A stretch of 35,772 bases of DNA, from contig NZ_MCUW01000040.1 of assembly GCF_002873335.1 (NCBI RefSeq), forward strand, positions 1 through 35,772, in the 5' to 3' direction. The DNA comes from Vibrio sp. 10N.286.49.B1 (lineage in GTDB: Bacteria > Pseudomonadota > Gammaproteobacteria > Enterobacterales > Vibrionaceae). Positions within the stretch are counted from its first letter, which is position 1, and each line of letters starts with the position of its first letter. Under the pieces are notes generated by a model, which did not search any database, was not told the origin of the DNA, and saw only the letters and a list, made by a program, of their open reading frames with translations. The position numbers were made by a program, and so were the translations under genes. Positions 1 to 8,479 of the stretch are shown piece by piece.

Positions 1-165
1 TTCTGGAGCGTTATCGATAGACGCGAAGTCTTTAGCTACGCCGCCGTAAACTTTAGCAAGAGTAGTACAGATTGCTGCAGTTAGAGTTGTTTTACCGTGG
101 TCAACGTGGCCGATAGTACCAACGTTTACGTGCGGTTTCGTACGTTCAAATTTTTCTTTAGACAC
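1..165 (-). CDS. tuf: Elongation factor Tu, N-terminal part (runs off the window)
   Basis: EF-Tu carries aminoacyl-tRNA to the ribosomal A site as a GTP complex. Only the first 55 codons are present; the rest lies left of the window. The translation reads [20 protein letters not shown], followed by [11 protein letters not shown], the P-loop of the translational GTPases, so identity is secure. The start is a GTG at 163-165, preceded by a strong AGGAAGGA ribosome site at about 172-180. It lies 125 bp downstream of fusA on the same strand, as expected for the tuf copy that closes the str operon (rpsL-rpsG-fusA-tuf). Vibrios often carry a second tuf elsewhere, which cannot be judged here. Confidence 0.96.
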   Translation of the reverse strand, partial: MSKEKFERTKPHVNVGTIGHVDHGKTTLTAAICTTLAKVYGGVAKDFASIDNAPE

Positions 166-191
166 AATCGTGTTCCTTCCTAGTTATGATT

Positions 192-221
192 CGCCCCGAG
201 AAACGGATTAGATCCGGGGCG
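192..221 (-). other. Stem-loop in the fusA-tuf spacer
   Basis: Arms CGCCCCG (192-198) and CGGGGCG (215-221) can form a 7-bp GC-rich stem around a 16-nt loop. An alternative inner stem, CGGAT (204-208) with ATCCG (212-216), shares bases with the first, so the two folds exclude each other. There is no U-tract, so this is not a standard terminator. It may be an mRNA processing or stabilising element; its function is not known from sequence. Confidence 0.4.
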
Positions 222-290
222 CGCCAGAAATTGCTATTTTATGCGTCAATTTTCATCAACGCAATAGATTCGTTATTAAACAATAGCTGA

Positions 291-2387
291 TTAGCTACGC
301 TGTGCAATAATAGCGTCTGCCACATTCTTTGGAACTTCAGCATATTCGCTAAATTCCATCGAGTATGACGCACGGCCCTGTGTTGCAGAACGTAAATCAG
401 TTGCGTAACCAAACATCACAGATAGTGGAACTTGGGCACGGACAATTTTTAAGCCTGCATGGCCATCATCCATACCTTCGATCATGCCGCGACGGCGATT
501 AATATCACCAACAACATCACCCATCCAATCTTCTGGAGTCGTTACTTCAACCTTCATCATAGGCTCAAGAAGGACTGGCTGCGCATCAAGCGCACCCTTC
601 CTGAAGGCCATCGATCCGGCGATCTTAAACGCCATCTCGCTTGAGTCGACATCGTGGTACGAACCATCAAACAATGTCGCCTTGATATCCAAAATAGGAT
701 AGCCAGCTAATACACCGTTATTCATTTGTTCTTCGATACCTTTCGATACCGAGCTGATGTATTCCTTAGGAACAGCACCACCAACGATTTCGTCTACGAA
801 TACAAATCCTTCACCCAATTCTGATGGCTCAAGCTTAAGCCATACATGACCGTATTGACCACGGCCACCAGATTGACGAATGAACTTGGCTTCGACTTCT
901 GTGCTGCCACGAATAGTTTCGCGATAAGCAACCTGAGGTTTACCCACGTTACAATCAACACTGAACTCACGTTTCATGCGGTCTACGATGATGTCTAGGT
1001 GAAGCTCACCCATTCCTGAAATTAGCGTTTGGCCAGTTTCATCATCAGTTTCCACACGGAACGACGGGTCTTCCGCGGCTAATTTGCCAAGCGCAATACC
1101 CATTTTTTCTTGATCCGCTTGTGAGCGAGGCTCAACGGCAATCTGAATAACGGGCTCAGGGAACTCCATGCGTTCTAGAATCACTTTATGATTCTGGTCA
1201 CAAAGGGTATCACCTGTTGTCACGTCTTTCAGACCAATCGCTGCTGCTATGTCACCCGCACGAATTTCTTTTACTTCTTCGCGCTTATTCGAGTGCATTT
1301 GAACGATACGGCCAAAGCGTTCACGTTTTTGTTTCACTGAATTATACGCGGCGTCACCAGTGTTAATCACACCAGAGTAAACACGCATAAACGTCAATGT
1401 ACCGACAAACGGGTCGGTTGCAATTTTGAATGCTAATGCAGCAAATGGTTCGTTATCGTCAGCATGACGTTCTACTTCATTGTCTTCTTCATCAACACCT
1501 GTGATCGCAGGCACATCAATTGGTGATGGAAGATACTCTACAACTGCATCTAGTACCGCTTGAACACCTTTATTCTTAAATGCACTTCCGCATGTCGCGA
1601 GTACAATTTCGTTATTTAGTGTACGAGTACGTAGACCGAACTTGATTTCAGCTTCTGTTAATTCGCCTTCTTCAAGGTACTTGTCCATGAGTTCTTCATT
1701 TGCTTCCGCCGCCGCTTCAACTAAGTTGTTGCGCCATTCTTCCGCTTCATCTTGCATATCAGCTGGAATCTCTTCATAAGAGAAGGTCATGCCTTGATCG
1801 GCTTCATTCCAGTTAATTGCTTTCATCTTGATAAGGTCGATGACACCTTTAAAGTCCTCTTCTGCACCAATATTAAGTTGGATAGGAATAGGATTTGCAC
1901 CAAGACGATCTTTAATTTGGTCTACAACGCGTAGGAAGTCTGCACCCGTACGATCCATCTTATTGACGAATACCATACGAGGAACACTGTATTTATCAGC
2001 TTGACGCCATACAGTTTCAGATTGCGGTTCAACACCAGACGAGCCACAAAATACAACCACAGCCCCATCAAGCACACGAAGAGAACGTTCTACTTCGATA
2101 GTAAAGTCTACGTGTCCAGGGGTATCAATGATATTAACGCGATGATCTTGGAATTGTGCTTCCATACCACGCCAGAAGGTTGTAGTAGCAGCAGATGTGA
2201 TCGTAATGCCACGCTCTTGCTCCTGCTCCATCCAGTCCATGGTAGCAGCACCATCGTGCACTTCGCCGATTTTGTGAGATAAGCCAGTGTAGAACAGAAT
2301 ACGTTCACTTGTGGTTGTTTTACCTGCATCTACGTGAGCAACGATACCGATATTACGATAGCGCTCAATAGGAGTTTTACGAGCCAC
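291..2387 (-). CDS. fusA: Elongation factor G
   Basis: EF-G is the GTPase that drives translocation of tRNA and mRNA and, with RRF, ribosome recycling. The 698-residue product has normal family length. G1 AHVDAGKT is at residues 17-24, the switch II motif DTPGH at 88-92 and NKMD at 142-145. The rest carries the usual domain II-V sequence (for example [14 protein letters not shown] in domain III). The start is GTG with AGAGGA about 8 bases upstream. It is the third gene of the str operon, 77 bp after rpsG. That spacer contains two hairpins that could tune fusA and tuf output relative to the ribosomal proteins. No truncation or odd residue was noticed. Confidence 0.98.
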   Translation of the reverse strand: MARKTPIERYRNIGIVAHVDAGKTTTSERILFYTGLSHKIGEVHDGAATMDWMEQEQERGITITSAATTTFWRGMEAQFQDHRVNIIDTPGHVDFTIEVERSLRVLDGAVVVFCGSSGVEPQSETVWRQADKYSVPRMVFVNKMDRTGADFLRVVDQIKDRLGANPIPIQLNIGAEEDFKGVIDLIKMKAINWNEADQGMTFSYEEIPADMQDEAEEWRNNLVEAAAEANEELMDKYLEEGELTEAEIKFGLRTRTLNNEIVLATCGSAFKNKGVQAVLDAVVEYLPSPIDVPAITGVDEEDNEVERHADDNEPFAALAFKIATDPFVGTLTFMRVYSGVINTGDAAYNSVKQKRERFGRIVQMHSNKREEVKEIRAGDIAAAIGLKDVTTGDTLCDQNHKVILERMEFPEPVIQIAVEPRSQADQEKMGIALGKLAAEDPSFRVETDDETGQTLISGMGELHLDIIVDRMKREFSVDCNVGKPQVAYRETIRGSTEVEAKFIRQSGGRGQYGHVWLKLEPSELGEGFVFVDEIVGGAVPKEYISSVSKGIEEQMNNGVLAGYPILDIKATLFDGSYHDVDSSEMAFKIAGSMAFRKGALDAQPVLLEPMMKVEVTTPEDWMGDVVGDINRRRGMIEGMDDGHAGLKIVRAQVPLSVMFGYATDLRSATQGRASYSMEFSEYAEVPKNVADAIIAQRS

Positions 2388-2402
2388 GATTGTATCCTCT
2401 TA

Positions 2403-2452
2403 CTAAGGTGAACCTTAGAGTAAAGAAAAGCGCTGCGAGGGAGACTCGCAGC
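2403..2452 (-). promoter_or_regulatory. Two hairpins in the rpsG-fusA spacer, one terminator-like
   Basis: Read on the minus strand, the first stem is GCTGCGAG/CTCGCAGC (8 bp, 5-nt loop, 2432-2452), followed by the U-rich run GCTTTTCTTT. The second is CTAAGG/CCTTAG with a 4-nt loop (2403-2418), ending about 4 bases before the AGAGGA ribosome site of fusA. The first resembles a leaky intrinsic terminator or an RNase processing site inside the str operon. The second could affect ribosome access. These roles are inferred; only the base pairing is seen. Confidence 0.5.
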
Positions 2453-2464
2453 ACTGTAAAGGTA

Positions 2465-2935
2465 TTACCAGCGGTAATGAGCGAATGCTTTGTTAGCATC
2501 AGCCATGCGGTGAACGTCTTCACGTTTCTTAACCGCAGTACCTTTGTTCTCAGACGCATCTAGCATTTCTGCTGCAAGACGTTGAGCCATAGATTTTTCA
2601 CCACGCTTACGCGCAGCTTCAACTACCCAACGCATAGCAAGAGCGTTACGGCGAACCGGACGAACTTCTACAGGTACTTGGTAAGTTGAACCACCCACAC
2701 GGCGAGATTTAACTTCTACCGATGGGCGAACATTTTCAAGAGCTTCTTCAAATACAGCTAAGTGATCTTTACCAGATTTCTCAGCCATAGTTTCTAATGC
2801 AGTGTAAACAATCTTCTCTGCAGTAGATTTTTTTCCGTCAACCATAAGAATGTTAACGAACTTTGCCAGCAATTCAGATTTGAATTTAGGATCTGGAAGG
2901 ATCTTACGCTGACCAATTACGCGACGACGTGGCAT
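2465..2935 (-). CDS. rpsG: 30S ribosomal protein S7
   Basis: S7 binds the 3' major domain of 16S rRNA and nucleates assembly of the 30S head. In E. coli it also represses its own operon by binding the rpsL-rpsG spacer. The 156-residue protein begins [20 protein letters not shown] and matches bacterial S7 over its whole length, including the beta-hairpin segment [16 protein letters not shown]. The ATG is preceded by AACGGAG. It is the second gene of the str operon. Confidence 0.98.
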   Translation of the reverse strand: MPRRRVIGQRKILPDPKFKSELLAKFVNILMVDGKKSTAEKIVYTALETMAEKSGKDHLAVFEEALENVRPSVEVKSRRVGGSTYQVPVEVRPVRRNALAMRWVVEAARKRGEKSMAQRLAAEMLDASENKGTAVKKREDVHRMADANKAFAHYRW

Positions 2936-3032
2936 GGATATTCTCCGTTGTCTTTTTCAGGTTATCCAAAACTTTACAGTTTCTTCAAAAATTAAAAATA
3001 ATTTAGTGTTTGGCCTTACTTAACGGAATCCA
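2936..3032 (-). promoter_or_regulatory. rpsL-rpsG intercistronic region, likely S7 autoregulatory element
   Basis: The 97-nt spacer is about the length of the E. coli one. On the minus strand it keeps blocks I recognise from E. coli: CCGTTAAGTAAGGCCAAAC just after the rpsL stop, AGTTTTGGA in the middle and AACGGAG before the rpsG ATG. In E. coli this RNA folds to mimic the S7 site on 16S rRNA and mediates translational feedback and retroregulation. The conserved blocks are seen; the regulatory role is transferred from E. coli. Confidence 0.7.
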
Positions 3033-3422
<390 letters not shown>

Positions 3423-3486
3423 TTACTTGAAAGTAAGCTTTGTGAAAAATCTAACCCCAATCACCAATGGCAATTAGGGACGCAAA

Positions 3487-3515
3487 ATTCTATGCAGCAG
3501 TGGGGGGTGTGTCAA
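3487..3515 (-). promoter_or_regulatory. Sigma-70 promoter of the str operon
   Basis: On the minus strand there is a perfect -35 TTGACA (3510-3515), a 17-bp spacer containing a C6 run, and the -10 TAGAAT (3487-3492). A GC-containing discriminator (TTTGCGTCCC) follows, a type associated with growth-rate and stringent control. It lies between the tusB stop and rpsL, giving a leader of roughly 70 nt. Confidence 0.85.
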
Positions 3516-3582
3516 GAAATATACAGATCTTTTTTATTAAGCCGCTGTAAAAAAATACAAAGACTGGCCAATAAAGTGTCAA

Positions 3583-3846
3583 TCATTCCCAAGTAATGCT
3601 GTTTTCATGGGTCTCAGTAAGCTCTACAAAGCCTTTAAAATCTATGACTTGCAGGTTATTTGAGCTTTCAACTGATAGTCCCCTAGCCTGTAAATCTTCA
3701 GATAAAACGAAGACATTGTCTTTTTCTGAAAATAGCGGCATTCCGGCTAAATAACTCGCATCTTGGGTTAATATTATTGCGTCGTGTAGATTCAGGTAAC
3801 ATTGTGCGTGCTTAAAGCCGGTTTCATTCTTAATGATATGCAGCAT
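3583..3846 (-). CDS. tusB: Sulfurtransferase complex subunit TusB
   Basis: TusB (DsrH family) is one of three subunits of the cytoplasmic TusBCD hexamer. The complex relays sulfur from TusA to TusE and MnmA for 2-thiolation of U34 in Lys, Glu and Gln tRNAs. I take the ATG at 3844-3846 as the start, giving 87 residues (MLHIIKNETGF), because the E. coli protein starts MLHTL. A TTG at 3858 in the same frame would add RYP and overlap the tusC stop. It is the last gene of yheO-tusD-tusC-tusB and lies just upstream of the str promoter, as in E. coli. Confidence 0.9.
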   Translation of the reverse strand: MLHIIKNETGFKHAQCYLNLHDAIILTQDASYLAGMPLFSEKDNVFVLSEDLQARGLSVESSNNLQVIDFKGFVELTETHENSITWE

Positions 3847-3854
3847 AGGGTATC

Positions 3855-4211
3855 TCAATAAGTCAGTATTTTATTACATGACGCAAGCTCATGAGAGATG
3901 ATACTCGACGTCACGATATCGCATTCAATCGCTAGGCTGTCCACTGTCATTCCATACCGATCCATACTTTGTTTACATACGTAGACTTGGTCAATATCAT
4001 AAAGGTCTAACAACTTATATGCACTGATGTAATCCCTCGACAAGACCTGCTTTGGGTCTTGATTAATACGCAACTGATTCACGCCGTCGGCAATAAAGAA
4101 CACTTTGATATCTTCGCTATAAGCTGAAGTGGCGAGTAGCGCATCCAGCCCTTCTCTCCCCTTTGCACTGGCATGAGGTAACGAAGTAAAAACGAAGCCT
4201 AATACACTCAA
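3855..4211 (-). CDS. tusC: Sulfurtransferase complex subunit TusC
   Basis: TusC (DsrF family) is the second subunit of the TusBCD sulfur relay for tRNA 2-thiouridine synthesis. The 118-residue product carries the block [17 protein letters not shown] and [10 protein letters not shown], close to E. coli TusC ([23 protein letters not shown]), and ends at a matching position. The only sensible start is a TTG at 4209-4211 that overlaps the tusD stop (TTGA). This suggests that translation is coupled to tusD. Confidence 0.95.
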   Translation of the reverse strand: MSVLGFVFTSLPHASAKGREGLDALLATSAYSEDIKVFFIADGVNQLRINQDPKQVLSRDYISAYKLLDLYDIDQVYVCKQSMDRYGMTVDSLAIECDIVTSSIISHELASCNKILTY

Positions 4212-4603
4212 AATTGTACTACCCTATCTTGCGTTAACAGCGCTTCAGCTAAACTGCCTAATCCAGCAAGCTGAAAGCCCTCTGCGAGGTTGTCACCATT
4301 GAGTTGATGCTGTGTCGACTCTACTGGGCTAACGACCCCCCTGCGTAAGGAGGCGGCCACACACGTATCTAAGCTGATGTTGTGGTTAAGTGCGAGAGCC
4401 TGCCACGCCGCAACTAAATCGAACTCATCATTTGCAGGCACAGTTAAGCGTGAGGCATTGTGCACGCCATCTTGATAAAAAAACACACTTGTCAGGCGGT
4501 GTCCTTTCTCAATCAGTGCAATGGCAAACTGATAGGCGCTTCGTGCTGACTGACTCCCATACACAGAGCCATTGACAACAAGCGTATAGGTCAAGGGGGT
4601 CAC
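4208..4603 (-). CDS. tusD: Sulfurtransferase complex subunit TusD
   Basis: TusD (DsrE family) is the catalytic subunit of TusBCD; its active-site cysteine accepts sulfur from TusA and passes it to TusE. The 131 residues include [25 protein letters not shown] and [14 protein letters not shown]. Cys81 in the last segment corresponds to the catalytic Cys78 of E. coli, and the C-terminus LTQDRVVQF is nearly identical. The start is GTG at 4601-4603, only 2 bp after the stop of the upstream regulator gene, so the genes form one transcription unit. Confidence 0.96.
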   Translation of the reverse strand: MTPLTYTLVVNGSVYGSQSARSAYQFAIALIEKGHRLTSVFFYQDGVHNASRLTVPANDEFDLVAAWQALALNHNISLDTCVAASLRRGVVSPVESTQHQLNGDNLAEGFQLAGLGSLAEALLTQDRVVQF

Positions 4604-4605
4604 GA

Positions 4606-5316
4606 TTACTCGTCCTCAGTTTTACGCTGTCTGATATATAGATAAACCGTATGCTTAGAGATATTTAAACGGTCAGCAACTCGATTAATGGCGTCTTTAA
4701 TGTCAAAAATGCCTTTATCGTAAAGCTCCATGACGATCTGACGGTTTTTAGTATTATTCGAGACTGACTTATCAGCATTAATGTCTTCAATTGTACGCTC
4801 AACCGTTTGGTCGACAAGTTCCTCAACATCACTGGCAAAGTTGACTGAAGATGCCGCGTCTTTGGCATCTTGAGTTGGCATGAATGATTGCAGAACTTGC
4901 GAGAATGGCGCATCTAAGTTGACGTTAATACACAGCAGTCCAATGACTCGGTTATCACCGTTACGAATAGCAATGGTGATAGATTTCATGAAAACCCCAC
5001 CTTTCGCGCGCGTAAAGTATGAGCGAGAGAAATTACGCTCAGACCCTTCGATGTCTTTTAACATTTTAAGCGCTAAGTCGGTAATTGGAGAGCCAACTTG
5101 ACGACCGGTATTCTCACCATTGGCGATCTTGATTGCCGACGTATTAAGATCTTCCAACGAGTGCAAAACAATCTCACAAAACGGTCCAATTAGACTGGCT
5201 AGCCCGTCCACCACCGCTTCGTATGACTTGAGTATGATTTTCTCATGCTCACTAAATGGCGCCACATCGACGGAATCCATTTCAAGTAACATCTCGGCAT
5301 TAACAATGTCAGTCAC
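4606..5316 (-). CDS. yheO: YheO-type transcriptional regulator (PAS-like sensor plus HTH)
   Basis: Predicted DNA-binding regulator of the YheO family, 236 residues. An N-terminal YheO/PAS-like domain (about residues 20-140; [39 protein letters not shown]) is followed by a C-terminal helix-turn-helix (about 185-232; [26 protein letters not shown]). Similarity to E. coli YheO is high throughout. It starts with GTG (5314-5316) behind AAGG; an internal ATG at MLLEMDS is less likely because the upstream residues also align. It leads the tusDCB genes. A sulfur or thiolation signal is a reasonable guess from context, but the ligand and targets are not known to me. Confidence 0.9.
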   Translation of the reverse strand: MTDIVNAEMLLEMDSVDVAPFSEHEKIILKSYEAVVDGLASLIGPFCEIVLHSLEDLNTSAIKIANGENTGRQVGSPITDLALKMLKDIEGSERNFSRSYFTRAKGGVFMKSITIAIRNGDNRVIGLLCINVNLDAPFSQVLQSFMPTQDAKDAASSVNFASDVEELVDQTVERTIEDINADKSVSNNTKNRQIVMELYDKGIFDIKDAINRVADRLNISKHTVYLYIRQRKTEDE

Positions 5317-5453
5317 AGTGTGTTGACCTTAAAAACTAAAAAAATTGATGTAAGTTTATCAGAAAATTTGAAGTCCTTACCTAAGTAAGTCTTCAACAAG
5401 TGATTTGGGGCAAAAAAAGGGCAGTTTTTCATAGATATAAAAACAGAAAGAAT

Positions 5454-5481
5454 AAAAAAAGGCTCACTAATGTGAGCCTTT
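5454..5481 (-). terminator. Intrinsic terminator of fkpA
   Basis: A perfect 10-bp stem AAAGGCTCAC/GTGAGCCTTT (5458-5467 and 5472-5481) with a TAAT loop. On the minus strand it is followed by a run of seven U (5454-5460, partly within the stem). It lies 20 bp after the fkpA stop. Confidence 0.9.
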
Positions 5482-5500
5482 GAATGACAACTGCGACTAA

Positions 5501-6289
5501 TTATTGAGCAGCTGGGGCATTCTCGCCATCAATCTTCAACAATTCAACTTCGAATACGAGCGTCGAGTTCGCTGGAATGGTTGGTGTATCTTGCTCACCG
5601 TATGCCAGCTCTGGTGGAATGACAAACTTATACTTTGAACCCACTTGCATCAACTGAACACCTTCAGTCCAGCCTGGGATAACACGGTTTAATGGGAAGG
5701 TAGCAGGCTGACCACGTTCATAAGAACTGTCAAATTGCGTACCATCGATCAACGTACCCTTGTAGTGCACTTCAACCGTATCGGTTTCTTTTGGTTGCTG
5801 GCCCGTTCCTGCTGTTTCTACTTGGTATAGTAGGCCAGATTCAGTTTTCGTTACGCCATCTTGTTTTTCAAACTCAGCGCGGAAGTCATCGCCTTCTTTT
5901 TGAGCTGCAGCGGCTTTTTCAACCGCTTGCTGTTGCATTGTGTCCGCAACACGCTTGTCTAAACCTTCTAGTGCTGCACGAATCTCATCTTCAGACAAGG
6001 TTTCTTTGCCAGCGAACGATTCTTCAATCCCTTTCAATACCAATTCTTTTTTCAGATCGATACCAAATTCTGCTGGCTTTTCAATGCTTGTGCTCAAGTA
6101 AGTAGCGAAAGAAACACCGATTGCGTACGCGGCTTTATCATCTTCCGTTTTAAAGTGAACCGCTTTACCTGCTTCCGCTTGCACTTGTTCTTGTGCCGCT
6201 GGTTCTGCTTTTGGCTCTTCTTCTTTCTGGCAACCTACTGCCAAGATAACCGTCGCTGCAAGTAGCGATACTTTAAATACTGATTTCAT
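5501..6289 (-). CDS. fkpA: FKBP-type peptidyl-prolyl isomerase FkpA, probable lipoprotein
   Basis: FkpA is an envelope chaperone and prolyl isomerase that assists folding of exported proteins. The 262 residues comprise a signal sequence with a lipobox-like end (VILAVGC, Cys20, followed by Gln), a charged linker and a helical dimerisation domain (about 45-145). A C-terminal FKBP domain follows (about 150-253) with VEVHYKGTLIDGTQFDSSY, VIPGWTEGVQLM and ELAYGEQ. E. coli FkpA has a plain signal peptide, so the cysteine here suggests an anchored periplasm-facing form. Alanine at -3 makes the lipobox less than ideal. The ATG follows TGGAGAG. The gene is divergent from the WD40 gene and ends in its own terminator. 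Confidence 0.94.
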   Translation of the reverse strand: MKSVFKVSLLAATVILAVGCQKEEEPKAEPAAQEQVQAEAGKAVHFKTEDDKAAYAIGVSFATYLSTSIEKPAEFGIDLKKELVLKGIEESFAGKETLSEDEIRAALEGLDKRVADTMQQQAVEKAAAAQKEGDDFRAEFEKQDGVTKTESGLLYQVETAGTGQQPKETDTVEVHYKGTLIDGTQFDSSYERGQPATFPLNRVIPGWTEGVQLMQVGSKYKFVIPPELAYGEQDTPTIPANSTLVFEVELLKIDGENAPAAQ

Positions 6290-6457
6290 TCATCTCTCCA
6301 GTTTATGGACATGCTATAGATTTAGCCATTAGTCACAACAATACGCCTTGTTTTTTAAGGCGGTATGCGTAACCATTTAAATCTAGTCACTATTTCAATC
6401 TTATAAGAACTTTAAATATACTAGTTTAGGCTCAAGACTCAATGTGGAATATCGGTA

Positions 6458-7441
6458 ATGATGCGAATAATATCTCATTCTGTGCTGTACTTAGTTGTCA
6501 TCGGCCTGTTAAATGGCTGCTTTTTCTCTAGTAACGCAGAAAAACGCTGGGATCTTGCTTTAGAAGGGTCCACCAGTGTTGCTCTCAGTCGTGATGCTCG
6601 ATTTGCACTTCTCTATTCTAAACAACAACAATTACAGTTGTGGGATCTGCAAGAAAATATATTACTTGCCAAATTGGGTATTCAAGACCCAGACGAAAAC
6701 ATTATCTCGCTCATTCGTTTTTCCGACAACGGCCGATTTGCTGTGACTGCGACCCAAACCAATTTCGCGGTATGGGACCTAGGTTGGTCTCAGTCCTCAG
6801 GTTTATGGTCTATTGCCGACGGCTTAATCCAAGACATCGCCATTGGTAATAATGGCGAAGAAATACTTTTAGGATTAAGTAACGGTAAAGCCATTTTCAT
6901 CGATTTAGTCACCGGAAGACGCCTAGAGTTCCTTGCTCACGTAGAAAAAGTTAATTCTGTTGCCTTATCCCCTAACGGAAAATATGCATTAACAGGTGGA
7001 AATGACCACAATGCGTTTTTTTGGAGTACTGAGTCGGGGCAAATCTTGCGGGAGTTCCCTCACGAGCAGCGTGTTGGCACAGTTGAATTACAGCGTGATG
7101 GACGCTTCGCGCTCACATCAGACACTGGCAATAATGCGATTATTTGGGATTTAAAAACGGGCTCAAAACTCAGTCAGTTAAGTACCTGGACGCGACAACT
7201 TATTTTTTCAACCGCTCGGTTCTCCGACGATGGTCAGTTACTCGTAACCGGCTCTCCCTCTTCTCGATTGATGGTTTGGGACACTAAGAGCGGTAAACGA
7301 ATCGAAGGGTATGAGGTAGAAATGCTAAAAGATGTGCGCCCGCCTAGAGGGGTAGTGTATGATGCAGCCTTTGAAAATAACCAACGCGTCCTCTCCGCTT
7401 CATCAGCGGGTGTCGTACAAGCGTGGTCCATCAATGAGTAA
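6458..7441 (+). CDS. WD40-repeat lipoprotein, probable seven-bladed propeller
   Basis: Function unknown. The 327 residues start with a short signal peptide ending in a lipobox (GLLNGC, Cys21, then FF), so the protein is probably an anchored lipoprotein. The rest is WD40 sequence. I count seven blades, ending QLQLWDL, NFAVWDL, AIFIDL, AFFWST, AIIWDL, LMVWDT and VQAWSI, enough for a closed propeller and with no other domain. Propellers of this kind usually act as protein-binding platforms. It starts at ATG 6458 (a second ATG follows directly) and ends 3 bp before slyX, so the two are co-transcribed. A weak promoter (TTCAAT, 17 bp, TATACT at 6394-6422) lies upstream. Confidence 0.85.
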   Translation: MMRIISHSVLYLVVIGLLNGCFFSSNAEKRWDLALEGSTSVALSRDARFALLYSKQQQLQLWDLQENILLAKLGIQDPDENIISLIRFSDNGRFAVTATQTNFAVWDLGWSQSSGLWSIADGLIQDIAIGNNGEEILLGLSNGKAIFIDLVTGRRLEFLAHVEKVNSVALSPNGKYALTGGNDHNAFFWSTESGQILREFPHEQRVGTVELQRDGRFALTSDTGNNAIIWDLKTGSKLSQLSTWTRQLIFSTARFSDDGQLLVTGSPSSRLMVWDTKSGKRIEGYEVEMLKDVRPPRGVVYDAAFENNQRVLSASSAGVVQAWSINE

Positions 7442-7444
7442 CCT

Positions 7445-7672
7445 ATGAGTAACGAAAGCTATCAAGCGCTACAAGACCGAATTAATGATATGGAATGTAA
7501 AATTGCGTTCCAAGAGCAAACCATTGAAGAATTGAATGACGCGTTGACCCAACAACAATTGCTCATTAGCAAGATGCAGGATCAAATGAAATTCGTGGTG
7601 GGTAAAGTCAAGAATATGGACTCGCCAAATCTTGCCGATCCCTCAGAAGAAACCCCGCCTCCCCATTATTAA
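7445..7672 (+). CDS. slyX: SlyX family protein
   Basis: A small (75-residue) coiled-coil protein of unknown function. It has the typical pattern of the SlyX family: RINDMECKIAFQEQTIEELN at the start of the coil, QQQLLISKMQDQMKFVV next, and a short proline-rich tail ending PPPHY, as in E. coli. In E. coli slyX also neighbours fkpA, though slyD is not beside it here. It follows the WD40 gene by 3 bp and ends at a strong terminator. Confidence 0.93.
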   Translation: MSNESYQALQDRINDMECKIAFQEQTIEELNDALTQQQLLISKMQDQMKFVVGKVKNMDSPNLADPSEETPPPHY

Positions 7673-7700
7673 AAAGGTCAGCATAAGCTGACCTTTTATT
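7672..7700. terminator. Bidirectional terminator between slyX and rlmB
   Basis: An 11-bp stem AAAAGGTCAGC/GCTGACCTTTT (7672-7682 and 7687-7697) with loop ATAA. It ends in T-runs on both strands and lies between two convergent genes (slyX stop 7672, rlmB stop 7721), so it can serve both. It also marks the junction of two blocks that are separate in E. coli. Confidence 0.9.
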
Positions 7701-7720
7701 TATAAGATGTCTTCACTTGA

Positions 7721-8461
7721 TTATACGAGTGAACGCTGCCTCACTGCTTCAAATAAGCAAATACCTGAAGCCACTGACACATTTAAGCTAGAGACCGAAC
7801 CGGCCATTGGGATCTTGATAAGGTCATCGCAAGTCTCACGAGTCAAGCGTCTCATACCGTCACCTTCCGCGCCCATAACGACCGCTAGAGGCCCCGTCAA
7901 TTTCGCCTGATAAACATCATGCGTCGCTTCTCCTGCAGTGCCAACAATCCAGACACCTTGCTCTTGTAAAGCTCGCATCGTTCTTGCTAAGTTTGTCACC
8001 CGTACCAGTGGCACTGTTTCTGCTGCGCCACACGCCACTTTACTGACCGTCGCGGTCAGCGGAGCGGAACGGTCTTTTGGTACGATGACGGCTGCGACAC
8101 CGGCAGCATCGGCATTACGTAAGCAAGCGCCTAGGTTATGTGGATCCGTGACGCCATCTAAGATCAGGAATAACGCTTGGGCATTACCACTCACTATGGA
8201 CTCTAGATCATTTTCGTTCAATTGCTTCGCAGGCTTAACCTTCGCGATAACACCTTGGTGATTCGCGCCACTGGCTTTGTCATCTAAGACTTTACGGCCC
8301 ATCTGCTGAACCGAACAGCCTATCTTAGCCAACTCATTCAACAAAGGAAGCAAGCGATCGTCTTGGCGCCCTTTCAATACATACGCCTCGATGAAACGAG
8401 CAGGATCTTTCTCTAGTACCGCTTTTACGGCGTGGATACCGTAAATAAACTCATTACTCAT
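7721..8461 (-). CDS. rlmB: 23S rRNA (guanosine-2251-2'-O)-methyltransferase
   Basis: RlmB methylates the ribose of G2251 in the peptidyl-transferase P loop of 23S rRNA. At 246 residues it is full length. The N-terminal substrate-binding domain ([12 protein letters not shown]) is followed by a SPOUT methyltransferase domain with its knotted motifs: [28 protein letters not shown] and [18 protein letters not shown]. It lies 18 bp downstream of rnr on the same strand, the same pairing as in E. coli, and is probably co-transcribed with it. Confidence 0.97.
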   Translation of the reverse strand: MSNEFIYGIHAVKAVLEKDPARFIEAYVLKGRQDDRLLPLLNELAKIGCSVQQMGRKVLDDKASGANHQGVIAKVKPAKQLNENDLESIVSGNAQALFLILDGVTDPHNLGACLRNADAAGVAAVIVPKDRSAPLTATVSKVACGAAETVPLVRVTNLARTMRALQEQGVWIVGTAGEATHDVYQAKLTGPLAVVMGAEGDGMRRLTRETCDDLIKIPMAGSVSSLNVSVASGICLFEAVRQRSLV

Positions 8462-8479
8462 GGTTTTAACCTTGATTCA

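Noticed and set aside
6407..6440. Sigma-E-like GAACTT upstream of the WD40 gene
   Set aside because: No TCTGA-like -10 element at 16-17 bp spacing, and it points away from fkpA.
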